A stretch of DNA of 64,000 bases from JADMIH01 sp035274425 (GCA_035274425.1 DATEOC010000051.1:1-64000), one strand, 5' to 3'. Positions 42,253-51,455 are shown, counted from the first letter of the stretch. The notes: generated from the sequence alone by a model not told the origin. Translations and numbers: made by a program.

Positions 42253-45200
42253 ATGTTAGCCAAACTCAGTCCCCGACCAACACGCTCCAAACAAGTTTCG
42301 CTCATGCTGGCAACCGCCGTGATGCTGGCGGTCTCGACCCTCCTGGTGACGTGGAGACAGGCACCGTCGCCGGTCACGCCATCTATGCCGAAGAACGCAT
42401 CGGCTATCGGCGTATTACCCCTCTCGTTTGAGCCAAATGCGGGGCAAACCGACCCGGCAGTACGCTTCACGGTCCACGCTAAGGGAGGCACACTCTTCTT
42501 CACACCGTCAGAGGTCGTGCTGACGCTCGCCGCCCCGGTAGCATCTGAAGACACGGCAAAGCGAGGTGTTGCCGCGGGGCCTGATCGCGAATCCCTTGTC
42601 GGGCAGAAAGGAAGCAAAGTTGCCTCTGGCACATTGAGATTGCAGTTCGTTGGCTCTAACCCCTCCACAACCATAGCGCAGAAGGATGCGTTACCGGGCA
42701 AGGTGAGCTACTTCATGGGGAAGGATCCCTCGCAGTGGCATACCAACCTGCCCACTTATTCTGGCGTTACCTACTCCAGTCTCTATCCGGGCGTCAGCCT
42801 GGAATACGCGGGCGCGGACGGGCAGCTGAAGGGCACTTACACCCTGGCGGCAGGCGTGGACCCTGCTCTTATCCAGTGGCGCTACGTCGGTGCGGATAGG
42901 GTGGCAGTAGACGAAGCGGGCAACCTGCAACTCTCTATCAACTCAGCAGGTTCTTGGGCTGCGCCCAATTCAGGCACTCAGCACTCCGCATTTACCGTCA
43001 CCGAGCAAGCACCCCAGGCGTGGCAGACAATCAATGGGGAACGAATTGCTGTCTCCAGCCGGTACGCCATGCAGTCTGATGGCACTATCGGTTTTGTGCT
43101 TGGCGACTATGACCACTCACAACCACTGACAATAGACCCGACCCTCACTTATTCAACTTACCTGGGGGGCTTCTTTGGGGACTGGGCACAGGGTATCGGG
43201 TTGGACGGCGCGGGCAATATCTACCTGAGTGGCGTTACCTCCTCATCCGACTTCCCGACGGTGAGCGCCTATCAATCGGTCTATGGCGGCGACCAATACG
43301 ACGCGTTCGTGTCTAAGATCAGCGCGGACGGCTCGACGCTTCTTTACTCTACCTTCCTGGGGGGCGAAGGCTGGGACCTGGGCACTTTCCTCTCGGTAGA
43401 CACGGGGGGGCAGGCTATCGTGGGAGGGTGGACTACATCTATAAACTTCCCTACGACGGCGGGCGCGTACCAGACCGAATGTGGGAACAATTACAGCATT
43501 ACCATCACCAAGCTGAACGCTACAGGCTCCGGCCTGATCTTCTCCACCTGCTACGGCGATGCCGTCATAGAGCCGGACGGTTTCACTGTAGACGCGGCGG
43601 GCAAGACCTACTTCACGGGTTATTATTACGCCACGACCAATCGCTATGCGTTGGTTTCCGCTCTAAGCGCCGACGGCTCCCAGATCCTCGTGGAGAGGAA
43701 TCTTGGCGGGGAGATAAGTGGTCCAGGGAACGAAAACTCCGACACGGGAGGGAGAGGCATCACCCTAGACTCGGCAGGCAACATCTACGTGACGGGCTAC
43801 ACCCGCGCGGCCAACTTCCCGGTCACGCCGGGCGCGTACCGGACTAATCTACAGCAATTTGAAGATGGCTTCCTGACCAAGCTTAACCCAACCGGGCAAA
43901 CGATACTCTATTCCACATTCATCCCCGGCGCGAGCAGCGAGTATCCAAATGACGTTGCGGTAGACGGAGCAGGCAATGCATTCGTCACCGGCAGCACGCT
44001 GTCTGCTGATTATCCCACCACTCCGGGGGCGTTCCAGACCGTCAAGGGCGATCCTGATATTGCGTTCGTGACCAAGTTCAACTCCACAGCCTCGGCGCTG
44101 GTCTACTCCACCTTCCTGGGCGACACCAACTTCCACTTCGATACCGAAGATATCACCTATGCCATCAGAGTGAACGGCGTGGGTAACGCGTATGTCGCGG
44201 GCTATACAAGCTCGCCAGGCTACCCGGTTGCTAACCCTCTGCAAGCGACATTACGCGGAGAATTCGACGCTATCGTGACCAAGCTCAACCCGGCAGGCTC
44301 AGCTCTCGAATTCTCTACCTACCTGGGGGGGACGGACGGGGATGTATCGAGCGGCCTCGTGGTGGACGCCTCCGGCAAGATGTATATAGCAGGAGGGACC
44401 TCCTCCACCGACTTCCCGGTGGTCAACCCCGTGCAGGCGACCAATCATGGGAGTGGCGACGCCTTCGTCGCCGTAATATCGGAAGCGGCCGCGCCTACCG
44501 CGACGCCCACGCGCACGGGTACCCCTCCTACCGCCACCTCTACCCCATGCGTTCCGGGCGCTACCTCGTGGCGCACCGAGCCGCCGATGACCGAAGCGAG
44601 AGATTATGCCATCGGAGCGGTAGCCGACGGTAAGTTCTACGTGATAGGAGGCTCACAGCCTGGTAGAGAGCCGCCCTATGTAGAGGTGGTCGAGCGTTTC
44701 GACCCCGCCACCCTGACCTGGGCTACGGTAGCTCCTATCCCAGTAGCTGCAAATAATATGGCAGCTACGTCGATTGGCAGCAAGATATACGTGGCAGGCG
44801 GCTACACCGTTCGCCAGGGCTTCACGATTGACTTGATGCAGATTTACGACGCGAGCACCAATAGCTGGAGCCAGGGCACACATTTGCCCGCACGCACCAG
44901 TAGCGCGTCTGCTGCTGCATATGGTGGCAAGGTATATATCTTCGGGGGTGGCGAAACCACGACCAGAAACACAGTGTACGAATACGACCCGGCGACCGAT
45001 ACCTATGCCATTAAAGGGCCGATGCCTACCGTCGAGGCCCAGACTGCCGCGGCTACGATAGGCAACAAGATATACGTGGTGGGTGGTTTCAGGCACGACG
45101 CGTATGCCCACTACATCTACGACCCCGTGGCTGACACGTGGAGCACCACCGCCCCGCCCCTGACCCCGAGCTTCGCGTGGGCGGGCGCGTTCGCGCTCAA

Positions 45201-46260
45201 CGGCGAGCTGTGGGTCGTAGGCGGGTATGACAACTTTACCCAGCAGGGCTACCCACCTTCCCAGGAGGTGCATATCTACAACCCAGCGACCAATAGCTGG
45301 CGCTTCGGCCCCGCCTTCAATACCCCGCGCACTCGCAGTCGAGCAGCAGGAGCTATAAATGGGCGGGGTTACGTGGCAGGCGGGGTTGACCTCCTCGATG
45401 ACGATTTGCTCCTTACCAGCCTGGAGTCGATCACTTACTCATCTTGTGCAAGTGCGACGGTTCCTCCTACATCCACCCGCACAGCCACATCCCTGGCTAC
45501 GTCCATATCCACAAGCACCGCGCTCGCGAGCGGCACAGTCGTGGCTTCGCAAACCGCAACGTCTGCGGTGGTAGCTACGTCCAGCAGCACGGCATCGTCT
45601 GCCACTGCCACACCGATAGGGACAGCGACGGCCTGCGCTATCACTTTTAGCGACGTGCCGGAAGGGGACCCATTCTACCCGTTCGTCAGGTGCCTCGCCT
45701 GCCGGGGTATCATCGGTGGCTATGAGGATGGCACCTTCCGGCCCGGGAATGACGTGACGCGTGGGCAGCTATCGAAAATCGTCGCTAACGCCGCGGGCTT
45801 CAACGACCCAGTGGGAGGGCAGACCTTCGAGGACGTGCCGCCGGACTCTGCATTCTTCCCCTTTGTAGAGCGTATGGCGGCATTGGGAATCATCGGTGGC
45901 TATCCATGCGGCGGGGAGAATGAGCCGTGCGGCCCTGGGAACAGGCCATACTTCCGCCCGAACGCTAACGCCACACGCGGGCAAATCTCCAAGATAGTAG
46001 CCAACTCCGCAGGCATCAACGACCCGTTAGGGGAGCAGAGGTTCGAGGACGTGCTGCCAGGCTCTACCTTCTACAGCTACATACAAATGCTGGCAAATCT
46101 GGGCGTGATGAGCGGCTACCCGTGCGGCGGGGAGGGCGAGCCGTGCGGGGTTGACAACAAGCCGTACTTCAGGCCCGGCAATAACGCCACTCGCGGGCAG
46201 ACCTCAAAGATCGTCGCCAATACTTTCTTCCCAGGCTGCCAGACACCGTCAAGAAGGTAG
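42253..46260 (+). CDS. S-layer-anchored propeller/kelch surface protein
   Basis: This large cell-surface protein has 1335 residues from the ATG at 42253 (GGAG 9 nt upstream). A signal peptide (about 1-40) is followed by an N-terminal domain with PLSFEPNAGQTDPAVRF, as seen before SBBP repeats. SBBP propeller repeats follow (about 300-750; units like AQGIGLDGAGNIYLSGVTSS and DFPTV). Kelch repeats run about 770-1063 (YAIGAVADGKFYVIGG, KVYIFGGGETT). Then come a Ser/Thr-rich linker and three SLH domains (about 1131-1326; FSDVPEGDPFYPFVRCLACR, GNNATRGQTSKIV). SLH domains bind secondary cell-wall polymer or an S-layer. A 41-bp stretch (42946-42986) is shared with priA. The gene stands alone, and the short hairpin after it has no T tract on this strand. 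Confidence 0.92.
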   Translation: MLAKLSPRPTRSKQVSLMLATAVMLAVSTLLVTWRQAPSPVTPSMPKNASAIGVLPLSFEPNAGQTDPAVRFTVHAKGGTLFFTPSEVVLTLAAPVASEDTAKRGVAAGPDRESLVGQKGSKVASGTLRLQFVGSNPSTTIAQKDALPGKVSYFMGKDPSQWHTNLPTYSGVTYSSLYPGVSLEYAGADGQLKGTYTLAAGVDPALIQWRYVGADRVAVDEAGNLQLSINSAGSWAAPNSGTQHSAFTVTEQAPQAWQTINGERIAVSSRYAMQSDGTIGFVLGDYDHSQPLTIDPTLTYSTYLGGFFGDWAQGIGLDGAGNIYLSGVTSSSDFPTVSAYQSVYGGDQYDAFVSKISADGSTLLYSTFLGGEGWDLGTFLSVDTGGQAIVGGWTTSINFPTTAGAYQTECGNNYSITITKLNATGSGLIFSTCYGDAVIEPDGFTVDAAGKTYFTGYYYATTNRYALVSALSADGSQILVERNLGGEISGPGNENSDTGGRGITLDSAGNIYVTGYTRAANFPVTPGAYRTNLQQFEDGFLTKLNPTGQTILYSTFIPGASSEYPNDVAVDGAGNAFVTGSTLSADYPTTPGAFQTVKGDPDIAFVTKFNSTASALVYSTFLGDTNFHFDTEDITYAIRVNGVGNAYVAGYTSSPGYPVANPLQATLRGEFDAIVTKLNPAGSALEFSTYLGGTDGDVSSGLVVDASGKMYIAGGTSSTDFPVVNPVQATNHGSGDAFVAVISEAAAPTATPTRTGTPPTATSTPCVPGATSWRTEPPMTEARDYAIGAVADGKFYVIGGSQPGREPPYVEVVERFDPATLTWATVAPIPVAANNMAATSIGSKIYVAGGYTVRQGFTIDLMQIYDASTNSWSQGTHLPARTSSASAAAYGGKVYIFGGGETTTRNTVYEYDPATDTYAIKGPMPTVEAQTAAATIGNKIYVVGGFRHDAYAHYIYDPVADTWSTTAPPLTPSFAWAGAFALNGELWVVGGYDNFTQQGYPPSQEVHIYNPATNSWRFGPAFNTPRTRSRAAGAINGRGYVAGGVDLLDDDLLLTSLESITYSSCASATVPPTSTRTATSLATSISTSTALASGTVVASQTATSAVVATSSSTASSATATPIGTATACAITFSDVPEGDPFYPFVRCLACRGIIGGYEDGTFRPGNDVTRGQLSKIVANAAGFNDPVGGQTFEDVPPDSAFFPFVERMAALGIIGGYPCGGENEPCGPGNRPYFRPNANATRGQISKIVANSAGINDPLGEQRFEDVLPGSTFYSYIQMLANLGVMSGYPCGGEGEPCGVDNKPYFRPGNNATRGQTSKIVANTFFPGCQTPSRR
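42946..42986. repeat. 41-bp interspersed repeat, copy in the SLH gene
   Basis: It starts GCAGGTTCTTGGGCTGCG and ends GGCACTCAGCACTC. It matches 48829-48869 in priA at 40 of 41 bases but is read in a different frame. Confidence 0.9.
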
Positions 46261-46275
46261 CGGTTAAATGCACAA

Positions 46276-46308
46276 AGAAAAACCCCTCGGTCCTAGGGCC
46301 GAGGGGTT
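46276..46308 (-). terminator. Intrinsic terminator of a short minus-strand transcript
   Basis: A 10-bp stem (AACCCCTCGG / CCGAGGGGTT) has an 8-nt loop and is followed on the minus strand by TTTCTTTG, giving TTTTTCTTTG. The plus strand lacks a T tract, so the signal points to minus-strand transcription. Confidence 0.8.
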
Positions 46309-46341
46309 AGTGTTCGTTTCGAGCATCACCGGCGAAAACGC

Positions 46342-46389
46342 CTAGGCATTTACCTCGCCGGTGATGCTCATGTGACTAGATGTTTTCAT
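46342..46389 (-). CDS. 15-residue small ORF with very strong ribosome-binding site
   Basis: The peptide is MKTSSHMSITGEVNA. Twelve bases (46394-46405, TAAGGAGGTGAT on the minus strand) match the full anti-Shine-Dalgarno complement, with GGAGG 8 nt before the ATG. A TTGACA-18-TATACT promoter lies upstream and a terminator downstream. Bases coding for residues 7-12 pair with the region just after the stop (46355-46369 with 46321-46335, 15 bp). That layout is like a leader peptide or a very small gene. No family is recognised. Confidence 0.5.
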   Translation of the reverse strand: MKTSSHMSITGEVNA

Positions 46390-46460
46390 AAGCATCACCT
46401 CCTTATACTTGAAAGTGCCTCCCGGCAAGATTTTTTTACGTGGGGAGGTCTGTTGATTTG

Positions 46461-46490
46461 AGTATAACCGATGGATAATGCGAATGTCAA
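46461..46490 (-). promoter_or_regulatory. Sigma-70-type promoter for the short transcript
   Basis: On the minus strand TTGACA (46485-46490), an 18-bp spacer and TATACT (46461-46466) form one of the best promoters in the window. It overlaps the stop codon of the LysM lipoprotein gene. Confidence 0.65.
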
Positions 46491-47032
46491 GGCCCGGCGG
46501 TAGGAGAATTTATAGGTCCAGGGGTGGACGGAGTTTCCACAGTCGGTTCAGGTATATCGGGCCCCTGAGGAGGGGTGGCATCGGGCGGCGGCAGGGTCTC
46601 GGTGGGATTTGGACCTGGGGTGAGGGTGCCTGTGATTATTGGCGTCTGGTCAATTATCGGTACGCCTGCCGTGCTCACAGGGAGGGTGGTAGGAGGCTCG
46701 ACCTCGCGCGCGGGTATGTTCAGCACCTGCCCCTCAGACAGCGAATTGGGGTCCGCGATGTTGTTCACCCGGACGATGGCATCCACCGTTACCCCGAAAT
46801 GGGACGCTATGCCTGATAGGGTATCACCAGCCTGTACAGTGTACGTCGTGGCCCCGACTGTGGGGAGAGGCAAGGGCGTGGGAGTTGGCGTCGGCACGGG
46901 CGTTATCACTAACCTTATGCGCTCGCCGTTGCTTCCACTTCCCCCGTCACACCCCATCATCGGCACGGTAAGTATGATGCACAACGCTACGATAATCGCC
47001 AGGCGGCGTGGTGCCATCCTACCGTTCACCAT
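46487..47032 (-). CDS. LysM lipoprotein
   Basis: This 181-residue lipoprotein has a signal peptide ending in a lipobox, VPMMGC (Cys about 28). A Pro/Thr-rich linker leads to one LysM domain (about 63-106; YTVQAGDTLSGIASHFG, VLNIPA), which binds peptidoglycan or related glycans. The C-terminal 75 residues are again Pro/Thr-rich without a domain. Its start overlaps the end of the next LysM gene by 14 bp. The second ATG (47017) is an alternative start. With the upstream gene it forms a pair of wall-binding membrane proteins. Confidence 0.88.
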   Translation of the reverse strand: MVNGRMAPRRLAIIVALCIILTVPMMGCDGGSGSNGERIRLVITPVPTPTPTPLPLPTVGATTYTVQAGDTLSGIASHFGVTVDAIVRVNNIADPNSLSEGQVLNIPAREVEPPTTLPVSTAGVPIIDQTPIITGTLTPGPNPTETLPPPDATPPQGPDIPEPTVETPSTPGPINSPTAGP

Positions 47033-47630
47033 CTTTTTTGATGATACCAGTATTTGGCATGAATGGTATAACCACGGTGGGGTCTATACCCGTCTGTGGC
47101 AGGGGTTGAGGCGAGGAGGTGGGTATGGCAGTCGGTTGAAGCTGGGGCTGGCTCGACTGGGGCAGATATAGGAGCTGGCCCGGTTGAATCAAGTCACCCG
47201 TAAGATTGTTGATGGCGCGTAATTCGTCCACGCTCACGTGGAACCGCAGCGCGATCTCCGATAGAGTATCGCCCGACTGGACGATATAGAATGGCGCGAC
47301 GGTCTCGCCACTGATGATGCCACCTTGCGACGGCACTGGCGTGAATGAGACGGGACCAGCAGGCGCTGTCGGCCCTGGGGGCGCGACCAGCGTGGGTATG
47401 GGCTGGACGGGGGGTATAGGCGTGACTGTGGGCAGGGTCCCGCCACCCACCACGTCTCCGGGTTGGTTGCCACGTACGGTGAGTATCGACCCCTGGGGCG
47501 CTTGAGCGTCCACACTGAAGCGCCCCTTTAGCCCGCCAAGACCCATCGTGGTCACGGCTACGATAGCGAGGAGCGCCACGAAGTAGACCATGCAGCCCTT
47601 GGCGCAGCTATTCCCGAACAGCGTTTTCAT
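47019..47630 (-). CDS. Membrane-anchored LysM protein
   Basis: This 203-residue protein has an N-terminal membrane helix (CMVYFVALLAIVAVTTMGLG, about 14-33), a Pro/Gly-rich linker, and one LysM domain (about 110-155; FYIVQSGDTLSEIALRF, LLYLPQSS). The C-terminal tail is Pro/Gln-rich. GGAG lies 8 nt before the ATG. The next gene overlaps its stop. It probably tethers the membrane to the wall. The short tail does not suggest a hydrolase. Confidence 0.88.
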   Translation of the reverse strand: MKTLFGNSCAKGCMVYFVALLAIVAVTTMGLGGLKGRFSVDAQAPQGSILTVRGNQPGDVVGGGTLPTVTPIPPVQPIPTLVAPPGPTAPAGPVSFTPVPSQGGIISGETVAPFYIVQSGDTLSEIALRFHVSVDELRAINNLTGDLIQPGQLLYLPQSSQPQLQPTAIPTSSPQPLPQTGIDPTVVIPFMPNTGIIKKDGER

Positions 47631-47650
47631 CTATATGCTCCAGGATGGGG

Positions 47651-47710
47651 GGCGACGGACGAAAGACGAAGGACGAAGGACGATGATGCGTGAAACGTGA
47701 AACGTTATTT
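47651..47710. repeat. Heptamer plus octamer repeat
   Basis: GGACGAA/AGACGAA heptamers are followed by GTGAAACGTGAAACGTTA. It lies in the spacer between the LysM gene and priA. Confidence 0.9.
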
Positions 47711-47856
47711 TCTTGATGTTGTCTGTTGAGAGGGTAATATGTGTGCCTGATATGCTTGAAACCGTGCCTACTTTTCCACATCCTGGGAAGAGTCTAGCAC
47801 ATGGGCGAGGTGCGATAGGGGCTTTCCACATGATGTACGTAGATGGGTGCATAGGC

Positions 47857-47885
47857 TTGCCCGGTTGGCGGCCTGGGGCTATAAT
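47857..47885 (+). promoter_or_regulatory. Promoter of priA
   Basis: TTGCCC (47857-47862), a 17-bp spacer and TATAAT (47880-47885). Transcription would begin about 47892, only 8 nt before the first ATG, which favours a downstream start for PriA. Confidence 0.55.
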
Positions 47886-47899
47886 CGCGCTATGCCTGT

Positions 47900-50788
47900 A
47901 TGAGAAGGTATGAAAGAGAAGGTAGGAAGACTCTATTGAGCGCGTTGGAGCAAATGGAAAGAGGCGGTGGGCAGCGGTTGGACGCGCAGACTACATACGC
48001 CATCGTGGCACTTGACCACCCGCGCCGCGCCGATGCCCCTGCGGATGGGGACGAGGTGGGGCTGGAGGCGCACGTTCCGAATGCCGACCCTGCCCTGGGC
48101 CTTGTGCTGCATTACCACATCCCTGAGCAGTTGGCGGGTACGGTCGAGCCTGGGCAGCTGGCTATAGTCCCACTACGGGGCAGGCCATCTTACGGGGTGG
48201 TAGTTGGGCTAGCTGATGCAGCGCCTGTTCAGACCACGTTGCCCGTTGCGCGCCTGCTCGACCCCCGCCCGGTGTTGTCGCCCGCAATGCTGGCGCTGGC
48301 TCGCTGGATCGCCCACCATTATCGATGCACGCTCTGGCAAGCGTTGTCGCCTATGCTCCCTCCTGGAGTGGCACGGCGGGCGATAACGCTGGTAGGTCTG
48401 TCACCCTCCGCGCAGGACGAGGGCGGTGATAGCCCCTTGATGTCTGCGCTGGGCCGGAGGCAAAGCCATGTAGTCTCTCTGCTGAAGAGCGCTCCTAAAT
48501 CTACCCTCACTCTATCCAGACTCAAGCGTGATTACGCAGGCGCGGCGTCCGGTCTGCCTGGGGTGATGCGCGACCTAGAGCGGAAAGGGCTGCTTACGCG
48601 CCGCACCCAGCTCCCCACGCCACGCTCCAAGCCCCAGCAAGAGCGTATCATTCGCCTGTCGATCTCGAAAGATGAAGCATCCGAAGCCATGCACGAAGCT
48701 TCGCAGCGTGCCCCGTTGCAGGCTGCTGCCTTATCATGGCTGCTCAAGCGGAGTGCGGAATTTTATGACGGACGACGGACGACGGACGACGGACGACAGA
48801 ATGACTCTGCACCAGAAATCCGCACTCCGCAGGTTCTTGGGCTGCGCCCAATTCAGGCACTCCGCACTCAAGAATGGTTGCCTTTGCGAGAGCTTTACTT
48901 TCACACGGGGGCTACGTCGGCTACGGTCTCCAGCTTAGAGCGGAAGGGGTTTGTGGAGCTATCGCAACGCACGGTCCAGCGCGACACCGTTCCGGCAACC
49001 GCATCCTCCCCCAAAGATGAGCCGCCCAACCTCACTGTCGCGCAGGCTGAGGCGTGGCGTGAGATAGCGGAGGCCCTCCGGGCGGGACGACGGACGACGG
49101 ACGATGGACGACAGATTGAGGACGAAGGACGAAGGACGAAGGACGAAATAGATCACGCATCACGCATCACGCATCACGTTTCGCCCACTCCGCACTCCGC
49201 ATTTCTTTTGCATGGCGTCACTGGGAGCGGGAAGACGGAGATTTATCTGCGTGCTATCGGCATGGTCCTTCGCATGGGGAAGCAGGCTATCGTGCTTGTG
49301 CCGGAGATATCGCTGACGCCCCAGGCGGTGCATCGCTTCGCTTCGCGCTTTCCGGGGAGGGTGGCGCTCATCCACAGCCAGCTATCGCCCGGCCAGCAAT
49401 TTGACGAATGGCGGCGCATTCGGGAGGGGCACGCCGATATCGTGGTGGGGTCGCGCTCTGCTGTCTTCGCCCCACTGCCGCGATTGGGACTTATTGTGGT
49501 GGACGAGGAGCACGAATGGGCTTATAAGCAGGACAACGCACCTCGCTATCACGCCCGTGACGTGGCGCTCAAGCGTGCGGAGCTTACCGGAGCGGTGGTG
49601 GTGCTGGGGAGCGCCACACCCGACCTGGAGAGTTACCATCGCGCTCAGACAGGTGAGTACAGGCTCCTCTCGCTGCCAACCCGCGTAGGGAGGCGGCGGA
49701 CGCGAGGCGGCACCGAGCTGACCACCGAGCTACCGATGCCCCAGATGCAGGTAGTTGATATGCGCGCCGAGCTGCGCTCCGGTAACTCCTCGCTCTTCAG
49801 CCGCACCCTGCAAAGCGCGTTGGACGCTACGCTGGCGCGCAAAGAGCAGGCCATACTCTATCTCAACAGGCGCGGGAGCAACAGCTTTATCCTATGCCGG
49901 GAGTGCGGGTATGTGCCGATGTGTCGCAGATGCGATGTGCCGCTCGTGTACCATGCGGACGTGTACGGGATGCTGTGCCACAGGTGCAACGCCTTCTCGC
50001 TGATCCCGCAGGCGTGCGCACGGTGCGGCAGCCCCAACGTAAAGGGCTTCGGCACGGGCACTCAGCGGGTTGTGGACGAGGTGAGCGCGCTATTTCCACG
50101 CGCCCGCATCCTCCGCTGGGACCGTGACACCGCTTCGAGGCAGGGGCAGCATGGCGGGCACGGCGGACTCATGGAGGCTTTCGCCAGGGGAGAGGCGGAT
50201 GTGCTGGTAGGCACGCAGATGATCGCCAAAGGGTTGGATATAGATCGGGTGACGCTCGTGGGGGTGATAAGCGCGGACACAGGGCTATACATGCCCGACT
50301 TCCGAGCGCCGGAGCGTACCGTGCAACTTCTCATGCAGGTGGCAGGTCGGGCGGGGCGGCGGGCCGAGACCACCCACAGCCGCGCCATCGTGCAGACCTT
50401 CAACCCTGAGCATTACGCCATAGAAGCCGCCTCTCGATATGATTACAAGGGGTTCTATAAGGGCGAAGTCCGCTTCCGCGCCGAGCATGGCTACCCGCCA
50501 TACGGGCAGCTTGCTCGCCTTGTCTACTCTAACACAAGCAACGAGCGTTGCGAGCAGCAAGCAGGGATAGTGGCGCGCTACCTGCGGCGCACTGCTGAGG
50601 GTCTAGTATCCGCCGACCCCACGCTCGACCTGGATGTGCTAGGCCCAGCGCCATGCTTTGTCCACAAGGTGAGGGGGCGATACAGGTGGCAGGTGCTCCT
50701 GCGAGGGAGCAACCTCTTCCCGCTGCTCGAAGGCTTCCATCCGGGGCCGGGGTGGGCGCTCGATGTGGACCCTATGACCCTGTTGTAG
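47900..50788 (+). CDS. priA: Primosomal helicase PriA
   Basis: This 3'-5' DNA helicase restarts stalled replication forks. It has an N-terminal 3'-end-binding domain (LVLHYHIPEQLAGTV), Walker A LLHGVTGSGKTEIYLRAI (about 440), DEEH box VVDEEHEWAYKQDN (about 534), a zinc region with four CxxC pairs (CRECGYVPMCRRCD, CHRCN, CARCG; about 664-714), and GTQMIAKGLDIDRV with QVAGRAGR. The predicted promoter sits at 47857, so the TTG at 47936 (MSALEQME) may be the true start rather than the ATG at 47900. Two repeat insertions (about residues 289-323 and 395-434) interrupt regions before the helicase core, adding TTDDGR-type and HASRITHHV-type sequence while keeping the frame. Confidence 0.95.
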   Translation: MRRYEREGRKTLLSALEQMERGGGQRLDAQTTYAIVALDHPRRADAPADGDEVGLEAHVPNADPALGLVLHYHIPEQLAGTVEPGQLAIVPLRGRPSYGVVVGLADAAPVQTTLPVARLLDPRPVLSPAMLALARWIAHHYRCTLWQALSPMLPPGVARRAITLVGLSPSAQDEGGDSPLMSALGRRQSHVVSLLKSAPKSTLTLSRLKRDYAGAASGLPGVMRDLERKGLLTRRTQLPTPRSKPQQERIIRLSISKDEASEAMHEASQRAPLQAAALSWLLKRSAEFYDGRRTTDDGRQNDSAPEIRTPQVLGLRPIQALRTQEWLPLRELYFHTGATSATVSSLERKGFVELSQRTVQRDTVPATASSPKDEPPNLTVAQAEAWREIAEALRAGRRTTDDGRQIEDEGRRTKDEIDHASRITHHVSPTPHSAFLLHGVTGSGKTEIYLRAIGMVLRMGKQAIVLVPEISLTPQAVHRFASRFPGRVALIHSQLSPGQQFDEWRRIREGHADIVVGSRSAVFAPLPRLGLIVVDEEHEWAYKQDNAPRYHARDVALKRAELTGAVVVLGSATPDLESYHRAQTGEYRLLSLPTRVGRRRTRGGTELTTELPMPQMQVVDMRAELRSGNSSLFSRTLQSALDATLARKEQAILYLNRRGSNSFILCRECGYVPMCRRCDVPLVYHADVYGMLCHRCNAFSLIPQACARCGSPNVKGFGTGTQRVVDEVSALFPRARILRWDRDTASRQGQHGGHGGLMEAFARGEADVLVGTQMIAKGLDIDRVTLVGVISADTGLYMPDFRAPERTVQLLMQVAGRAGRRAETTHSRAIVQTFNPEHYAIEAASRYDYKGFYKGEVRFRAEHGYPPYGQLARLVYSNTSNERCEQQAGIVARYLRRTAEGLVSADPTLDLDVLGPAPCFVHKVRGRYRWQVLLRGSNLFPLLEGFHPGPGWALDVDPMTLL
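48748..48869. repeat. Repeat insertion 1 inside priA
   Basis: A near-perfect inverted repeat (GCGGAGTGCGGAATTT at 48748, complement at 48816-48830) flanks a GGACGAC array (48768-48800). The 41-bp repeat shared with the SLH gene (48829-48869) follows. The whole stretch is in frame. Confidence 0.85.
49085..49201. repeat. Repeat insertion 2 inside priA
   Basis: GGACGAC/GGACGAA heptamers (49085-49147), CACGCATC octamers (49154-49179) and CACTCCGC units (49185-49201) lie together, just before the Walker A codons. They encode a tail of R, T, D, G and H residues and contain no stop. Confidence 0.85.
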
Positions 50789-50834
50789 TTCGTGAAACGT
50801 AAAACGTGAAACGTGATGCGTGATTGATTCGTTG

Positions 50835-50864
50835 TTGAGTATCGCATAATGGCTATAGTATAAT
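50835..50864 (+). promoter_or_regulatory. Promoter of def
   Basis: TTGAGT, an 18-bp spacer and TATAAT (50859-50864), about 60 bp before the def ATG. Confidence 0.5.
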
Positions 50865-50924
50865 TACGAAAGACAGGCTTATTTTCGCCACCGATCACGT
50901 TTCCCGCGTCACGTTTCACACACT

Positions 50925-51455
50925 ATGGCTCTTCTAAACGTCAGATCCGACCCAGACCCCATCCTCCGCGAGAAGGCGAAGAGGATAAAGACATTCGACG
51001 CGTCTCTCCGCAAGCTGGCCGCCGACATGTTCGAGACGATGCATGCCAACAACGGCGTTGGGCTGGCCGCGCCCCAGATTGGGCTATCTATACGCCTGCT
51101 GGTCGCCGAGCTTGCCCCGAACAAAGAAGAGAACGAGCCGGGCTTCAAGGTCGCGCTGATCAACCCTGAGATCGTCAAGGTGGACAAAGAGATGGCGTCC
51201 GGCTACGAGGGGTGCCTGAGCATACCCGGGTGGATAGGGGAGGTGCCCCGCCACGTCGCCGTTACGGTCAAGGCCCAGACGCCTGAGGGGAAAGAAGTGC
51301 GTATCAAAGCGCATGACTATTTCGCCCGCGTCCTCCAGCACGAGATTGACCACCTGGACGGCATCCTCTTCACCGACCGCATAGTGGACATCAACACCCT
51401 CCAGAGGCTGGACCCCGATACGAGCGAGGAAGAAGAGAAGCTGCTGGAAGTGTAG
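50925..51455 (+). CDS. def: Peptide deformylase
   Basis: This metalloenzyme removes the formyl group from the N-terminal Met of new proteins. All three motifs are complete: motif 1 GVGLAAPQIG (about 45-54), motif 2 EGCLSIPG (about 94-101) with the metal-binding Cys, and motif 3 QHEIDHLDG (about 138-146) with two His ligands and the catalytic Glu. The length of 176 is usual, and the C-terminal tail is acidic (DTSEEEEKLLEV). There is no strong ribosome-binding site before the ATG; repeats abut it. It is followed after 13 bp by a toxin-antitoxin pair. Confidence 0.95.
   Translation: MALLNVRSDPDPILREKAKRIKTFDASLRKLAADMFETMHANNGVGLAAPQIGLSIRLLVAELAPNKEENEPGFKVALINPEIVKVDKEMASGYEGCLSIPGWIGEVPRHVAVTVKAQTPEGKEVRIKAHDYFARVLQHEIDHLDGILFTDRIVDINTLQRLDPDTSEEEEKLLEV

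Noticed and set aside
46391..46405. Plus-strand AGCATCACCTCCTTA looks like the 3' end of 16S rRNA
   Set aside because: No rRNA sequence lies upstream. The minus-strand reading as a ribosome-binding site before an ATG, with promoter and terminator, explains it better.
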